The notes under the pieces were generated by a model. It did not search any database, had not been told where the DNA came from, and worked only from the letters and a program-made list of their open reading frames with translations. DNA of 64,000 nt, taken from assembly GCF_018143015.1 (NCBI RefSeq), contig NC_054749.1, forward strand, positions 36,234,000 through 36,297,999, given 5' to 3'. Position numbers and translations under genes: made by a program. Of the stretch, positions 44,541 through 55,655 are shown piece after piece (within the stretch, counting starts at the first letter, position 1; each line of letters starts with the position of its first letter). This stretch comes from Lytechinus variegatus (Eukaryota; Echinodermata; Echinoidea; Temnopleuroida; Toxopneustidae).

Positions 44541-45268
44541 CGCTAGAGGGTATTCATTTGTCTCGCAATCTACTATGGTCAACAAGGAAATTCGTGATCA
44601 CTCTCGCAAAAAGTGTTCACTGGCTTTCTAGGAAATTCGTGATCACTCTCGCAAAAAAGTGTTCACTAGCTTACAAGTTCACGAGCTTTCGAGTGCCGCT
44701 GCAACTCTTAATCAAGTGACACGGATTGTCCGATATCGTACTCTATTTATACTAACCTCCAAGACCGTACGCACAAACGCGAGAACAATAGGTGGGCACT
44801 GATCCGTTGTGTGATTGGTCAGGAGTTATGCAAATAAGCCGGGGGTATATGCAAATATGCCGTGGAAGCCGGGGGTATATGCAAATACGCCCACGGGAAA
44901 CTAGCGAGCCCGCCAATTTTGGTCTCATTTGCATATTGCCGACCCACGGCGTATTTGCATATACCCCCGGCTTATTTGCATAACTCCTGACCAATCACAC
45001 AACGGATCAGTGCCCACCTATTGTTCTCGCGTTTGTGCGTACGGTCTTGGAGGTTAGTATAAATAGAGTACGATATCGGACAATCCGTGTCACTTGATAA
45101 AGAGTTGCAGCGGCACTCGAAAGCTCGTGAACTTGTAAGCTAGTGAACACTTTTTGCGAGAGTGATCACGAATTTCCTAGAAAGCCAGTGAACACTTTTT
45201 GCGAGAGTGATCACGAATTTCCTTGTTGACCATAGTAGATTGCGAGACAAATGAATACCCTCTAGCGA
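44541..45268. mobile_element. 728-bp palindromic foldback element with mirrored promoter
   Basis: TCGCTAGAGGGTATTC at the left returns as its complement at 45268; arms of about 360 bases match almost fully. In each arm, from the centre outward: octamers ATGCAAAT (three per arm, e.g. 44828, 44849, 44879 and mirrored 44927, 44953, 44974), CCAAT (44813 and 44991), TATAAATAG (44743-44751 minus; 45058-45066 plus) and two GTGATCAC-containing 48-base repeats. Each arm would drive transcription outward. No product frame is evident. Confidence 0.8.
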
Positions 45269-45299
45269 ATATTTTAAAAGTTTAACTTTTTAAAAATAT

Positions 45300-45620
45300 T
45301 TTTTATGTACAGTTTTTATGCCCTGCAGTCGAAGTCCGGAGGGGGCATTAAGCATTGCCTCTGTCCGTCTGTACGTCCCCCACTTGCTTTTGGTGTGTAG
45401 GTAGATGACACCAAAATACAAGCTCAGTTTGAATTTGGAGTCTGCAGGTAAAATATCAAAGGTCACAGCACATATATGAGAGTTGGTTCAAATGTCTAAA
45501 TTTGTTCATTATTCTCATGCATATTGGTTTCTGCTCGATATTACGTTCAATCATACTGAATGATTTTCTGATCGTGTTAAGCAGGGGCGTGTCCGTTGGA
45601 CACGTCAAATTTCTAGTTTA
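45300..45620. repeat. Dispersed repeat with GTCCGTCTGTACGTCCC and GGCGTGTCCGTTGGACAC
   Basis: Begins near TTTATGCCCTGCAGTCGAAG and ends GCGTGTCCGTTGGACACGTC. Non-coding; it resembles a dispersed repeat I recall from marine invertebrates, but only one copy is here. Confidence 0.4.
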
Positions 45621-45859
45621 GTTAGATTTTTTTTTCTTTAATGGAAATTATTGGCAATAATTTTCCAATCATGTTCATATATTGATAAAGGTACTAAATG
45701 TTGGCAAAAAAAAAATCGCATTGATTAAATCACTCTATTCGCATACCCATGCATGCTTCCCCAAAATGGTCTTGAACAATATGGCGTGGCCCTGACATGC
45801 TTATGGATTTATCATAGATTTTTTTAGGGGGTATTATGGTCCCCTGGGACTTTTAGGGT

Positions 45860-46072
45860 TAAAGGTCAACTCCACCCCAGAAAAGAAAAATTAAAACAAG
45901 CATAACGCTGAAAATTTCATCGAAAGCAGATATGAAATGTTAGTTGTATGACATTTTAAAATGTTTTGCTTATTTTTCACAAAACAGTAATAACATTTCA
46001 GTGATATGCAAATGAGAGAGTTGTTGATGTCCCTCACTCACTACTTCTTTTGTTTTTTATTGTTTGAATATT
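45860..46072. mobile_element. Partial TTAA-family MITE (AGGTCAA end)
   Basis: Starts GGGTTAAAGGTCAACTCCACC and follows the 23214 element (GCTGAAAATTTCATC, GCAAATGAGAGAGTTG, TCACTCACTACTTCTTTTG) for about 210 bases before the match stops. Confidence 0.7.
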
Positions 46073-46257
46073 CCAAGAATCAGTGGAATATTTTCCCAAA
46101 CTCTTAGAATATTTCTGGTATTTTCTGAGCCATCCAATTATAATATAATTATGCTGTTTGGCCTGCGACCGATCGCATGCTATGTTTTGAAATTGGCCAT
46201 GAATAATAGGTGTGAGGAATTTGATACTGGCCCAAAATCACCAATTATGATAAGCAG

Positions 46258-46731
46258 TATAGTGAGTGATTGTATTACCGACCGGCCTTGTATTACCGAA
46301 CGCGCACATCATACTCGTCAGAAAATAATTTCATACGCTCAAAACATTGCAACATCCTTCCAAAGGGAACTTGAATAGAAAAATGACGAAAAATGGTCAA
46401 AACACATTTTGAAAGTCTGAATATTCTAAAAATAATAAAATATGGTCAAAAAAGCTCATCAGTGATGTTGTTTTCTCAACTTTTCCCATAGAAAACACAC
46501 GTTCGGTAATACAATACCTTTTTCAAGTGACCAAAATATTTCACATGCGAAGAGGGGTCCGATTGGAAGCTTATATCGTAAAAAAAAAAGAATTTCGACA
46601 AAATTTTTACATATTTATATTTTGTAGGTAATTGTGAATTCATGGTGAAAGTTTTGTGAAATTTATGAGAATAATTTGTTTGATATGATTAAATTCATGA
46701 AAAGTGTTCAGTAATACGATCCACTACCATA
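46258..46731. mobile_element. MITE, TA-flanked (copy 2 of 2)
   Basis: Matches 9071-9554 along its length (GTATTACCGAACG, CGAAGAGGGGTCCGATTGG, GTAATACGATCCACTACC), with small gaps. Confidence 0.75.
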
Positions 46732-47023
46732 CTGGAGGATGGACACAGAGTGAAATAAACCTTAAGGGTGAAGAGTAAGAAATTAAGCTATTTTCTTTCT
46801 TGTTATATTTTTTTCTTTACTTTTTACAATAAACCAATTTTTGATCCCACCTGACACTGCACTCGGAATATCCGATCGAGTTCACCATCTCAAAGTTCGG
46901 GTAGGTGAAGTGTAGTGACTTGTGTAGCGGTAGTGAAGTGGAGCCTGCACAAACTTCGCCCAAGGCAAGCCCGAGGTACCGGTAGTAATGAACCCTTGGC
47001 TTGGGCTTGGCTGTACTGTCAGT

Positions 47024-47503
47024 CACTTGTTCACTGCTACCATATGGCCTGTGGAGAATCTACAGGTAGGACTATGGTATGCCAATGCTGTATAGAGCAC
47101 ACACTTTAAAAAATCATTAAAATATCACTTTTGTGACCAAAATTACTAATTTCCATATAGTTTTAATTTATTTATCATTAGTAATGTGGGAATAATTTTT
47201 GTATTCACCAGAGCGCTCAAAAACTTGAATTTGGGGCATATTTTTGTGTACGCCCTCTATTGGTGGAAAGTAATATGGCAAGAAAATTTTCATTTTTTGA
47301 TCTCTATTTTTAATTAAGAAAAAATGATATAAAGAATCAAATTTAAATAAGAGCCAAGCGGTATGAATTAACAGGTCTAAGAAACTGTCTGTCAGTGTAA
47401 AAAAATTAAGCATTTGCCCCAAAGAAAAAGAGAAAATAAGCCAAACATTGCCACCTTTATTTTGTCACACATGGAGATATTATAACTGAGAACAAGGTTA
47501 TAT
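47024..47503 (+). mobile_element. 500-bp MITE, copy C
   Basis: Forward copy of the CACTTGTTCACTGC family, ending GAGAACAAGGTTATAT where reverse copy D begins at once. C and D together form a palindrome of nearly 1 kb. Confidence 0.82.
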
Positions 47504-48006
47504 CCACTCATTCAATGAACAAGGTTATAATATAACCTTGTTCTCAGTTATATCTCCATGTGTGGCAAAATAAGGGTGGCAATGTTTGGCTTATTTTCTC
47601 TTTTTCTTTGGGGCAAATGCTTGATTTTTTTTACACTGACTGTTTCCATTACACCTATTATTCATACAACTTGGCTCTTATTTAAATTTGATTCTTTAAA
47701 TCATTTTTTTCTTAATTAAAAATAGAGATCAAAAAATGAAAATTTTCTTGCCATATTACTTTCCACCAATAGAGGGCGTACACAAAAATATGCCCCAAAT
47801 TCAAGTTTTTGAGCGCTCTGGTGAATACAAAAATTATTCCCAAGTTACTAATGAAAAATGAATTGCAACTGTATGAAAATTAGTAATTTTGGTCACAAAA
47901 GTGACATTTTAATGATTTTTTAAAGTGTGTGCTCTGTACAACATTGGCATACCATAGTCCTACCTGTAGATTCACCACAGGCAGGGTGGTAGCAGTGAAC
48001 AAGTGG
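47504..48006 (-). mobile_element. 500-bp MITE, copy D (reverse)
   Basis: Starts CCACTCATTCAATGAACAAGG, ends GCAGTGAACAAGTGG. Head-to-head partner of copy C. A 40-base leftover of the family end (TTCCACTCATTCAATGAAC) fills 48010-48050 before copy E. Confidence 0.82.
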
Positions 48007-48052
48007 TTATATCATAACCTTGTTCCACTCATTCAATGAACAAGGTTATAAT

Positions 48053-48553
48053 CACTTGTTCACTGCTACCACCCTGCCTGTGGGGAATCTACAGGTAGGA
48101 CTATGGTATGCCAATGTTGTACAGAGCACACACTTTAAAAAATCATTAAAATATCACTTTTGTGATCAAAATTTCTAATTTCCATACAGTTGCAATTTAT
48201 TTTTCATTAGTAATTTGGGAATAATTTTTGTATTCACCAGAGTGCTCAAAAACTTGAATTTTGGGCATATTTTTTTGTACGCCCTCTATTGGTGGAAAGT
48301 AATATGGCAAGAAAATTTTCATTTTTTGATCTCTATTTTTAATTACGAAAAAAATAATTTAAAGAATCAAATATAAATACAAGTCAAGTTGTATGAATAA
48401 TAGGTGTAATGGAAACTGTCAGTGTAAAAAAATCAAGCATTTGCCCCAAAGAAAAAGAGAAAATAAGCCAAACATTGCCACCCTTATTTTGCCACACATG
48501 GAGATATAAGTGAGAACAAGGTTATATCATAACCTTGTTCATTGGATGAGTGG
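48053..48553 (+). mobile_element. 500-bp MITE, copy E
   Basis: Forward copy, CACTTGTTCACTGC to ACCTTGTTCATTGGATGAGTGG. Third member of a cluster within 1.5 kb. Confidence 0.82.
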
Positions 48554-49068
48554 TTATAATATGCTGTCAGTCTACATCCAACAACACTGCACTCGTACAA
48601 TTTATATCAATTAATCAATTTTAATTACCAATAATTAATAAAAAACATTCAACATAAAAAAACACCAAAAAAAATCTCAAAGGAACATTTTATGACACGA
48701 TTCTTTCGACTAAATGAAGATATGTTGTTGAATTGCATTGAGTCTGTCCCACGTATCCTTTTTCGTGTTAGTGTCTTTTGTTTGAAGTAACAACGTTAAT
48801 TCACAAAAAGTCAACATGGTCGGCAATGCAACCAGACAAAGAAGTAGACAGGCCTAGGTAGATATGGTGACAGTTAAATTCCTCATGAAATAATTGTTTG
48901 CTGCAACTACTTTTACCTTTCACGTGTCGTGACGAACTGCACTGCACTGCCTCAGCTCAGCTCTGTTTGCTGTATGGTAAGCTGCATGAATGAACTGAAG
49001 TAAGCTGAAGTGAGTAAATTGACTGTGAGTGTGACCTCAAATGACAAACGAATAGACAATGCAAAAAC
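48554..49068. other. Sequence upstream of the I-like LINE
   Basis: AT-rich, then more mixed sequence from 48840. It may include the LINE 5' UTR; nothing specific seen. Confidence 0.3.
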
Positions 49069-50609
49069 ATGGACCGGGTAAAAAAGTTCTCCGAAAGATG
49101 TGAAGAAATTTTCAAGGATATGACTTGGTCTAATTTACAAGAGGACTATGCTCTCTTCAAACAATGTGTTTCAAATTTGATCAATGAAACAAGCTAAAAT
49201 AGGCAAAACATCACAAGTCTATCCCCTGGTGGACAAAAAGAATTCCATAAAAGCCCAAGCCCAAAAGACCCTCCGTCAAGCGGAACGTACTTACTGACAC
49301 AATTTCTGCATCAAATTAAATCGCTTTGTGCCAGAATCGGTAGTATGGTCAATTATAAAACAGATGAATGGTATTCACATTAAAAGAGGAAATAAAATAC
49401 CGATTATAATAGAAAAAGAAAAGGAAGTTATTACAGACCAAGAAAAGGCGGAAGCCTTTGGTGTTTTTTTCCAATCAATAAGTAAAAATAAAACCAGTCT
49501 AATTTTGAATCTAAACATAACTCAAAAACATGGAAATATTCTTAATGATCGAGCCATACAAATGAATTGGAAAAGGCTCTGAACTCCTGCAAAAATTCTG
49601 CTCCAGGAGAGGATAAAATCCCCTACGAAGTATGTAAAAAAAACTTCAATTTTCAACAAAAGAAACCATGTTAAAATAATAAACTCAATGTGGGACACTG
49701 GAAAGATCACCCACTGAACTGAAACACTCTATTTTCATCCCTATCCCGAAACAAAACAAAGACTTAAGTTTTCTGTCCTCATACAGACCCATTGCACTTA
49801 CTTCGAGTTTGATGACAGACTTGACTGGTTCATAGAAAAATTTGATATATTGCCTATGCATTTGAGCGGATTCCGTAAAGGAAGAAGTACAACGGATAAT
49901 ATCATTAATCTAGAAAATGATATTCAAAAGAGCATCAATAATGGAGAATACACCCTTGCCTTCTTCTTAGATATTGAGAAAGCCTATGATAGGCTCAACA
50001 TCGACTTTAAAAGTTTTGGTTTACAAACCGATTAAAAAACAATAGAATGGAAAAATTATAGTTTTTCTTCAAAACTATTTGAAAAATAGAACCATTCAAG
50101 GGGCTGTGGAAAAAACAAAATCTGAAATATACACTATGCACACCGATCTACCACAAGGGAGTGTCCTTAGTCCCGTTTAGTCATGCTAAGTGACATTCCA
50201 TTTGAAGAATCAATTTCTATTTCCACTTATGCGAACGATTGTGCAATATGGATATCAGGTAATAACCTTGACCAGATCACAGAAAATTACAGAAATATAT
50301 AAATAGACTAATTAAGTGATTGGTTTGCAAAATGGGGATTCCATCTATTATATCTCAAAATAAATCAAGCCCAGTACTCTTCACAAACACACACAAAATA
50401 CAATACCCAAAATTAGAACTGAATGGCAAGGACCTTGCTTTCCAAAGTTCTAAACAAATTTGTGGGAGTGATTTTTTTTTATCAGACGTGGCAATACAAC
50501 AACATATTGCTGATATAATAATTAGATGCAGAAGAAAAGTGAATATCATCCGCAATCTATCAGGAACCACATGGGGAAGCTCAACGAACTTCTCTTTTAA
50601 TGGTCTATA

Positions 50610-50810
50610 TAAAATAAGTCCACATGCATGGACTGTAGTTAGGGACCAATCGAATTCCGGATTTAGTTTGAATCCTTAAGATTCATTTTTAATCTCGAAA
50701 GATTTAAATTTAAATCATTTGAGATTTGAATTTAAGTCTTTAGGATTAAAACTAAATCCAGAAATCGATTGGTCCCTAACTATACAGTCCATCTGCATGG
50801 ACTTATTTTA
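50610..50810. mobile_element. 200-bp MITE inside the I-like LINE
   Basis: TAAAATAAGTCCA at the left and TGGACTTATTTTA at the right, then GTTAGGGACCAATCG mirrored by CGATTGGTCCCTAAC. Inside is a further AT-rich mirrored part (GATTTAAATTTAAATC). Arms of about 90 bases. Confidence 0.75.
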
Positions 50811-50965
50811 CTGAAATCCCGTAATTTGAGCCTATATACACGATCTTTTTTTACTATGGCTGTGAAGCCTATGACAGCGCGGCACCCACTATTAAAACAA
50901 CTATAGATTCGATTCAGTATCAAACCCTAAGAATATGTGCAGGTGCATTACCACTTCTTTGGAAG

Positions 50966-51450
50966 CCCGGGGGATATGGGTATGTGCCGCCGATCGAGGG
51001 GACCTCATATACACTCAAATTTCCGTTCCAAGGCATAGCATTTTTGTCTTATTGAGAAAAAGAACAAAGAAAGCCGCTCCAAAGGTTCGCATATTTTTCG
51101 TTACGCCGTACCGGTCCGATTGATCTGCTACAATGAGCTGCAGTTTTAGTGAAAAGCGGCCGCAGAGCGCTGTCCGACCATCGCCTCTGCGCGAGCGCAT
51201 CCGGCAGAGGCCGCGGTTGCTGCCTCATGCACGCATGCCCGTTCCAGAAAGGGATGCATACGCAAGTAAACACACGCTGGCGATCCGTTTCAAGGACTCC
51301 CGTTTTCACAAACATTTTGTAGTTCCGAAGCCCGTTCCGAGGACCCTCCTTTTACCAAGGCAATCGGATCGATCCACGGCCCCCGTTTTTTGTCTCGATC
51401 GCCCGCGGCAAACCCTACCACTTTTTGGGTCGAGTGCCCCCCCCCCCGGG
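50966..51450. mobile_element. GC-rich element inside the I-like LINE
   Basis: LINE text stops at GGAAGCCCGGGGG and resumes at GGTTTGGAAGCTCTCCAGG. The insert is bounded by AGCCCGGGGG and a CCCCCCCCCCGGG run, with GCCGATCGAGGGG and CTCGATCGCCCG mirrored inside. It is far richer in CpG than the LINE. A 127-codon open frame inside (51133-51516) has no recognisable product. Confidence 0.55.
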
Positions 51451-52560
51451 TTTGGAAGCTCTCCAGGTGGAACTAGGAGAACTTCCACTCAATTTACGAA
51501 GACAAATGTTGTCTGATAACTTTCGTCAAAAGATTGAAAGGCATAAAAAAACACTCTGTCATGTTTGCATGCAGTTGGAACTTTCCGAAACTACAAAAAA
51601 TAAATAAACCATTTGGCTGTAGAACGGAAAACCAGGGCCCCCATATTGAAACAAATATTAGTAATTTTCCACCGTGGTATACCCCCTGTAGTATCCACTG
51701 AACTTAGTTACTAAGTTAATAAGAACGAAATCCCTTCATTTCTGTATCAAGAAAGTCTCGGACTAATTAATAAGAAATGGTCTCATCAACTATATACACA
51801 TAATACAGATGGATCGAAAGCACCCAATACAGGTGCTTCTGCTGCTTCTTTCTTCGTAGCCACATGGTATTACACCAATCAAAAAGACTAATGATAATAC
51901 TTCAGTTTTCCGGGCTGATCGAGTTGGCTGCAATAGTACTGGATTGCATTTATTCTTTTTCATTCCAAAATTTAACAAAAGTTACAATGTAAAGCATAAC
52001 ACAAAACTATCATATACTTGCTTTAGAGTGGTTAAAAATAGTAATGTCTATGTAGGAACAGTTATCTTAAGTGACTCACAAAGTGCGCTGTTAGCTATAC
52101 AAAGTATGAAAAACATATCATTGTAAGTGAAATACTAACTTTAACTACCAAACTTCAAAACCAGGGTAAAGACATTTTTTTGTCTGGTATAAGTGGTATA
52201 AGTGGAAACGAAACAGCAGATTTTCATGCAAAAATAGCTTTAACAAATTAGAGAATCGAAAATCAAAATAGTTTAGGTTCCGATGAAGCAAAAACATTGA
52301 TAACAAAAAATATACACAGGAATGGCAAAACAGGTTGAAGTATTTCATTTGTAGTATAAGACAGATACAACCACGGGTGAATCTTTCTTTATTCGAATGC
52401 CACCTGAACAGATTTGCCGAAAGTCTACTACGTAAACTTCGTTTCGGTATAATAGGTCTTAACTTTGATCTTCCCGATTAAAACTGCATCCCACTGGTCT
52501 TTGTGATTCCTGCAAAATTTTGGAAACTATTGACCATAGAGCTATGCTGCTCACCGAAAC

Positions 52561-53142
52561 AAATTTGACGGAAGCTATAGAGACACCGACAAACAAAAAT
52601 CACACGTACGTTTCGTCCTGAACGAAACGAATATATAACAAACAGTAAGGCATATAGACCTTTTCCTCAGAACAGTTTCAATTGTACAGTTCGTTGAATT
52701 ATGCTAAATAAATTAACAATGCTGAAACAATAAACATCATATAACCCCATTTAAAGAATGGCATGAATTACGGTCTGTTCGATTTTCTCAAAATTTACAT
52801 AAAATAAAAAAGAAAAATATTAAAGGAAGAATGTGTTATGTATTTGCATGCCTTATAATGCTTTAGGAAACACTGCAATATGCACAGAAAGCCCGGATGC
52901 TTTCCTCAATTAATTCTGTAAATCGGATACTGGGGCCAATGTTTTTAACGGTTGGAGAAAGTCTCCTCGGCTGATGATTATATATACCGATGGAAGCACC
53001 AAGTCGATTTATTTTATCAGTTATTACCCAGCTATTCGAGGAGCAGTTAAAAAATTGAGCTTTTGTTTTGTTTTGCCAATAATCATATGCCAAGCTTATT
53101 CACACTCACGAAAAAAAAAATTACAGAGAGAGAGAGAGAAAG
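52561..53142. other. Tail of the LINE region and unassigned sequence
   Basis: Contains ATATATACCGATGGAAGCACC near 52980, which could encode an RNase H-like YTDGS word, and a GA microsatellite at 53124-53142. No clear feature. Confidence 0.3.
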
Positions 53143-53480
53143 TGGAGGAATAAAATAAGAAAGTTACGACATTTTAAAGTTTTGCTTATTTTTCACAAAA
53201 CAGTGATATGCACAACTGAGTGACATGTAAATGAGACAGTTGATGTTGTCCATCACTCACTATTCCTTTAGTTTTTCATTGTTTGAATAATACAATATTT
53301 CATTTTTTTTACTGAGATATTAAGGACCAACTTGACTGAAAAATATATGCTAATGAATTCCACATATTCAGGGAAGAACTAATCGACTATTCAGTTAACA
53401 AGAAAATTAGAATATTTCATATTTCAATAAAATGCAAAAGAAATAGTGAGTGGATAACATCATCAGTTGCATACCGAGCT
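53143..53480. mobile_element. TTAA-family MITE, left piece of a split copy
   Basis: Follows the 23214 element (AAAATAAGAAAGTTACGAC, TTTTTCACAAAACAGTGATATGC, AAGAAATAGTGAGTGG, TTGCATACCGA) and then breaks off. The right piece is at 59796-59991. The foldback and Gypsy elements lie between. Confidence 0.75.
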
Positions 53481-53484
53481 TATG

Positions 53485-54332
53485 GAAGCTTAAAAGTGCC
53501 ACCGAGATGTTGAGATAATTATCTCGGGAAGTCGACATCTTGATAGCAAAAGATAAGATGACGAGATCCCAGATCTCATCATGTCGACATCTTTTAGAAG
53601 AGATGATGAGATGACAGGATCCCGAATCTAATCAAGTCAACATCTTTTAGAAGAGATGATGAGATGACAAGATCCCGGATCTCATCATGTCAACATCTTT
53701 AAGAAGAGATGATGAGATGACAAGATCCTGAATCTCACTCATGTCAACATCTAAGAGATGATGAGATGACAAGATCCCGGATCTCATCATGTTGACATCT
53801 TAGAAGAGATGATGAGATGACAAGATCCCGGATCTCATCATGTTGACATCTTTTAGAAGAGATGATGAGATGACAAGGTCTCGGATCTCATCATGTTGAC
53901 ATCTTGTAGAAGAGATGATCAGATGACAAGATCTTGGATCTCGTCATGTCTACATCCAGTTGAAGAGATGATCAGATGTCATGATCTCGTAACTCGTCAT
54001 GTCTACATCTTTAAGAAGAGATGATTAGATGACATGGATCGAAGATCTTGTCATCTGACCATTTCTTCTAAAAGATGTCGACATGACGAGATCCGGGATC
54101 TTGTCATCTGATCATCTCTTCTACAAGATGTTGACATGATGAGATCCTGGATCTTGTCATCTCATAGTCTCTTCTAAAAGATGTTGACATGATGAGATCC
54201 GGAATCTTGTCATCTCATCATCTCTTCTAAAAGATGTCGATCCAGGATCTCGTCATCTGATCTTTTGCTATCAAGATATCGACTTCCCAAGATAATTATC
54301 TCAACATCTCGGTGGCACTTTCGTTAAGCTTC
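53485..54332. mobile_element. Foldback element with internal 57-bp tandem repeats
   Basis: Left end GAAGCTTAAAAGTGCCACCG and right end CGGTGGCACTTTCGTTAAGCTTC are inverted; both continue into AGATGTTGAGATAATTATCT and ATCTTTTGCTATC-type text. The inside is an array of about 57-base units (AGATGATGAGATGACAAGAT, CCCGGATCTCATCATG, AACATCTTTTAGAAG): seven or eight in one sense, then three or four reversed. Confidence 0.85.
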
Positions 54333-55188
54333 TGTAGTGACTTGACTATAGCTTTTCATATGTCTACATCTATATATTCTTTTCTTGTATATATTTTCAT
54401 TTATATTTCAATATTCTGTTCATGTTGTATATAAATTCTTTCTTTTATTTCCAATTTCATATCTATATTCTAACTTGGTTCTGCCATGTGCAATGTACTA
54501 TACTTTACTTGCACAGAACAAGGCACCTCATTTCCTGCCCAAATCTACTTGGCAAACACATTCTTATATTAAGAAACAACCTTTCTTTTGTCCTAGACTT
54601 GGAGCAAACATCCTTTCATTGTTCCTTGTTTATTGCAATGAACTTGCAGGTATACTTCATCACTACAGAGATGCTTGCATGTTTACTTTTCTCACAGTCT
54701 GCTTCTCTCTTCTTTGTTCTTCTCAACTGTGTTTTGCCCCCCTTTTTGGCGCTTATTTCTTTGTTTCACCTTTTCTGATGTTGGTAAAAACAACTTGTTT
54801 TCTCTACCACATCATCACTCTACTCTCTGCCTTCGTCCTAACCACTCATGCTGACCATCTCATCCAGCTGCTAGTGAGGATCGAACCAAATCTTGTGGAG
54901 GATCATTTTATACTCATTTCTCTATCTTTTTCAATTCTTCATACCGTCACCTCCACTCCTTCGAAGTTTATATTCTCTGCATACTTAATGAGCTCATTTC
55001 TTCGCGAGATATTTTGTGACGTCTGTCCCTTTTTTCTAATCTATTTGAAATTGTGAAGTGTATATATTTCTTGTCACTGGATTTGTGAAATTTACCTGAG
55101 CGGCTGGATCCTCTGGCGAGCAAGAATTTAAGGTAGGACCTAACTTTTATATAAATATTAGGAGATCGGCTTTGCCAATTTCCTAAAC
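54333..55188 (+). repeat. Gypsy element, left LTR
   Basis: Begins TGTAGTGACTTGAC and ends CAATTTCCTAAAC. Pyrimidine-rich. It contains an open frame of 223 codons (54385-55056) that is also open in the right LTR; no known domain is visible and several hydrophobic stretches are present. Confidence 0.9.
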
Positions 55189-55206
55189 TGGTGACCCCGA
55201 CGTGAT
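55189..55206 (+). other. Gypsy element, primer-binding site
   Basis: TGGTGACCCCGACGTGAT directly follows the LTR; TGG pairs with the CCA end of a tRNA. The tRNA species was not identified. Confidence 0.65.
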
Positions 55207-55355
55207 CCTGAATCCTTAATTTTCTTTTATCGCCTTCTATTTATTTCGCCATTTTTGCTTCCTCTCCAGCTCTCACTTAATTCGCTATTCTCGCTTCTCA
55301 CTTTGCTATTTCTGTTTCCTTTCTACTTCTCAATTTTTTTTCTTACTCCTACAAC

Positions 55356-55655
55356 ATGACTATCCCTAATGTTTCCTCTACTCCTGAATCTTTCCTTTCT
55401 CCAATCGACCAACTCTCTGCGCAGGTTGACCAGCTCACAATGCAGATTCAAGCATTGACCTGCTCCATGCTGGAAAACCAGAGAGGGACTTGCAGTCGAC
55501 AGCGCAAGTCAGTTTTGCGCAGCCAGCATCGCAGTGACCAGCATGCAGGTGCTCAGTGCTGGTATCACTGGAAACATGGGATGAGAGCTCAAAAGTGCAT
55601 CAGTCCTTGCACTTTCTCAAAACAAGCCCAGGGAAACGGTCCCGCCAAGGAATAG
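55356..55655 (+). CDS. Gypsy element, gag-related remnant
   Basis: A 99-codon frame with a Gln-rich coiled-coil-like start ([17 protein letters not shown]) and a zinc-knuckle-like [14 protein letters not shown] near its end, the kind of finger found at the gag end in some Gypsy groups. It is much shorter than a usual gag. Fossil part of the LTR element. Confidence 0.6.
   Translation: MTIPNVSSTPESFLSPIDQLSAQVDQLTMQIQALTCSMLENQRGTCSRQRKSVLRSQHRSDQHAGAQCWYHWKHGMRAQKCISPCTFSKQAQGNGPAKE

Larger units (their letters stand above)
49069..52560 (+). mobile_element. I-like LINE with RNase H, decayed
   Basis: Plus-strand non-LTR retrotransposon remains, read in several frames. In order: VVWSIIKQMNGI with KEKEVITDQEKAEAFGVFF (before the RT), SGFRKGRSTTDNI and FFLDIEKAYDRLNID (RT block A), DLPQGSVLSPV (block B, about 50142-50179), YANDCAIW (block C, Asn for the first Asp of YADD, near 50227), RNase H words NTDGSKAPNTG (about 51802) and SDSQSALLAIQSM (about 52071), SGISGNETADFHAKIA, then a C-terminal finger-like CDSCKILETIDH. 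RT plus RNase H points to the I group. Many stops and frame changes; no endonuclease seen. Two elements interrupt it (50610-50810, 50966-51450). Confidence 0.8.

Noticed and set aside
51133-51516. 127-codon frame in GC-rich DNA
   Set aside because: Lies in a non-coding insert inside the I-like LINE; composition alone explains a stop-poor frame.
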